NCBI GenBank assembly: GCA_035316885.1
Contig: DATHII010000035.1
Span: 1-59,446 of the forward strand
Source of the DNA: DASRTE01 sp035316885
GTDB lineage: Bacteria > Actinomycetota > Actinomycetes > Jiangellales > Jiangellaceae
Direction: 5' to 3'
Length of the DNA stretch: 59,446 nt
This document shows positions 58,032 through 59,446 of this stretch, piece after piece (positions within the stretch are counted from its first letter, which is position 1; every line of letters begins with the position of its first letter). Below the pieces are notes generated by a model. That model was not told where the DNA came from, searched no databases, and saw nothing but the letters and a program-made list of their open reading frames with translations. The translations under genes and the position numbers were made by a program.

Positions 58032-59445
58032 AGGCGGAGTGGGTCGGCCCGTCAGGCAGCCTGAAGTCGAGCCGGCCACAGGTTCCCCTGAGATCCTTGT
58101 CCGTCTTCCAGACGAAGACCTCCTGGTTGCGGGCGTGGCCCTCGGCCTCGACGGCGCCGCTGGTCGGAGCCTGCAGGCCACAGACGACGGGCGTGAGCGT
58201 TGGGTAACCCTCGGCCAGGTCGGCAAGTCCCTGGTTGCCCAGGTCGATCCTGAACACGACACTCGAGCCCGCCGTGACCGTGTTCACCGCCGGCGCGTTC
58301 TTCACAGGTGGCGAGAAGCTCTCGGCCAGTGGGAAGTACCACGCCTTGACGCCGCCGCTCGCCGACTCGAAGGAGACGAGCGCGGAGCCATTGGCCCGCA
58401 ACGTTTCGTAGGTGTCGTCATCCAGCGGGATCGACACGTCGTCCGTGCCCGTGGCCACGTCCACCTCGACGTGGCTCAGGACGCGTCCACTCATGTCCGT
58501 GCCCCACGGCGGCGGTGCCCCGTCGGACGTCGAGCACGCGTTGAACCCGTCCTGGTCGTCCAGGCAGCTCGACCGGAACACCGGGATGTTGCCGTGCCCA
58601 CCGGTCCACAGGTAGACGTGGGCGGTGCCCGCCTCGTTCGACTCGATGTCGAGCTCGACCGCCGCCGGTTCGAGGGCGACGTTCGAGACCCCCAGCGCCC
58701 GGCTCGGCGACTGCCCGGAGATCGGCACACCGTTCGTCGCCGACTGGTAGATCGTCTGCGGCGACTCCTCGCCCTGCAGCGCCGAGTCGGGGATGATCGG
58801 CTCGGTCGGCGTCGTCGGGCGATCCACGGGCGGCGCGTACGCGTCGAGGTACGCATGGCCCCAGCGGTACGGCTCCGACTGCTGGCTGCCGAACGGAGAC
58901 CAGGCCAGGCGGGTCTGCCCGGTGTGGTCCTGGGTGTCCGAGTCATACGGCGTGATGTTCAGACCCAGGTACAGCGGGTCGGTGTCGTTGCTCGCTGCGT
59001 CACCCGTGGGCGCATTGCTGGTCGGGCCGACCGCTGCGGGAAGCACGTCGAGCGGGATCTTCACCTCGAGGTTGTACGCGCCGCCGTCGTTGGTGCGCCC
59101 GGCGTCGAGCACGGCATCGGTGACGACCTCCATGCCCGGCGCGTTCGGACCGCCCTCGACGGTGTCGGCCAGCGGCCCGGACGAGTAGCCCTGGTGGTTG
59201 TCGGCGTCGCGCTCCCAGCACGGGCCGTTGACGCCTTGCCCGGCGCTGCCGGTCGGGTCGTCAGTGAACGGGAAGATGCCGGTCTTGAACGTGCTCGACG
59301 TGTCGACGGAGTCGCCGCGCGCGTCGAGCAGGATCTCGACGGAGTCGGCGAGCCAGTGCGCCCAGCAGCCCTCCGGCGTCACCGGGAAGCTCTGCACGTC
59401 GTCGACCACGTGGACGTAGAGGTACAGGTCGTCGTCGTGCCAGTT
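58015..59445 (-). CDS. CBM9-like exported carbohydrate-binding protein (N-terminus outside window)
   Basis: The last 476 codons of a larger protein whose start lies beyond the window. The visible N-terminal part resembles a CBM9/DOMON-like sugar-binding module: WHDDDLYLYVHVVDDVQSF, then WLADSVEILLDARGD and PLYLGLNITPYDSD. The rest has beta-sandwich character (ALGVSNVALEPAAVELDIES, ACSTSDGAPPPWGTD) with paired cysteines, typical of secreted proteins. Together with the downstream lipoprotein and the DeoR-type regulator it may serve extracellular carbohydrate recognition; the ligand is unknown. Confidence 0.7.
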   Translation of the reverse strand, partial: NWHDDDLYLYVHVVDDVQSFPVTPEGCWAHWLADSVEILLDARGDSVDTSSTFKTGIFPFTDDPTGSAGQGVNGPCWERDADNHQGYSSGPLADTVEGGPNAPGMEVVTDAVLDAGRTNDGGAYNLEVKIPLDVLPAAVGPTSNAPTGDAASNDTDPLYLGLNITPYDSDTQDHTGQTRLAWSPFGSQQSEPYRWGHAYLDAYAPPVDRPTTPTEPIIPDSALQGEESPQTIYQSATNGVPISGQSPSRALGVSNVALEPAAVELDIESNEAGTAHVYLWTGGHGNIPVFRSSCLDDQDGFNACSTSDGAPPPWGTDMSGRVLSHVEVDVATGTDDVSIPLDDDTYETLRANGSALVSFESASGGVKAWYFPLAESFSPPVKNAPAVNTVTAGSSVVFRIDLGNQGLADLAEGYPTLTPVVCGLQAPTSGAVEAEGHARNQEVFVWKTDKDLRGTCGRLDFRLPDGPTHSAYVKFT

Positions 59446-59446
59446 G

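Noticed and set aside
1..59446. tRNA, rRNA, CRISPR array, replication origin
   Set aside because: I found no cloverleaf, rRNA block, regularly spaced repeat array or DnaA-box cluster on either strand.

Overview
The window is high-GC (about 70%) DNA with the gene order of an actinomycete chromosome. Blocks such as GNAT-ispG-rip1-dxr, cdsA-frr-pyrH-tsf-rpsB, xerC-dprA-comM-yraN-DUF2469-rnhB, lepB-lepB-rplS, trmD-rimM-khpA-rpsP-ffh and glnD-PII-amtB-ftsY are the backbone seen in Mycobacterium, Streptomyces and Nocardioides relatives. Nearly all backbone genes lie on the minus strand, often with ATGA or GTGA stop/start overlaps. The sequence does not fix the genus; a soil actinomycete is the best guess.

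Layout: 1-301 is the 3' end of an IS110-family transposase. 480-7,781 holds a VOC protein, the isoprenoid/site-2-protease block (ispG, rip1, dxr), a secreted CHRD protein, an LD-carboxypeptidase and an eroded M55 D-aminopeptidase. 7,836-10,292 holds a semialdehyde dehydrogenase and an unusual DivIVA-VOC fusion. 10,487-14,859 is the cdsA-frr-pyrH-tsf-rpsB block, with hairpins in the rpsB leader. 15,089-24,166 covers a tandem VOC protein, a secreted M23 peptidase, recombination and DNA-uptake genes (xerC, dprA, comM, yraN), rnhB, a Nudix hydrolase, two signal peptidases and rplS. At 24,487-27,686 a micro-ORF and a 1,012-aa LuxR/AAA regulator separate rplS from trmD, which are usually neighbours. 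27,766-34,197 is trmD-rimM-khpA-rpsP, a predicted Tat-exported PLP enzyme, an amidohydrolase and ffh.

From 34,198 to 50,697 an accessory segment lies between ffh and the glnD-PII-amtB-ftsY block. Its core (35,875-46,464) is a CoA-dependent aromatic catabolic cluster: SDR, RidA-type imine deaminase, PaaX-family repressor, aryl-CoA ligase, acyl-CoA dehydrogenase, enoyl-CoA hydratase, a monooxygenase/old-yellow-enzyme fusion of the 2-aminobenzoyl-CoA (or salicylyl-CoA) type, a cyclase-family metal hydrolase and a ThDP-dependent decarboxylase-like protein. I propose a route isatin -> isatinate -> anthranilate -> 2-aminobenzoyl-CoA -> non-aromatic CoA thioesters. Two 14-bp inverted repeats of identical design (GTYAC-N4-GTRAC) sit in the two divergent promoters and are candidate operators for the PaaX-type regulator. 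The segment also carries a phytanoyl-CoA dioxygenase remnant, a chromosomal aminoglycoside 2'-N-acetyltransferase, a DUF1345 membrane protein and an arginase-fold protein lacking two canonical metal histidines.

50,694-59,445 carries nitrogen control (amtB-PII-glnD behind two GlnR-like boxes), ftsY, a DeoR-type regulator, a lipoprotein and a truncated CBM9-like protein. I found no rRNA, tRNA or CRISPR array. All calls come from reading the sequence and recalling family motifs; no database search was run.
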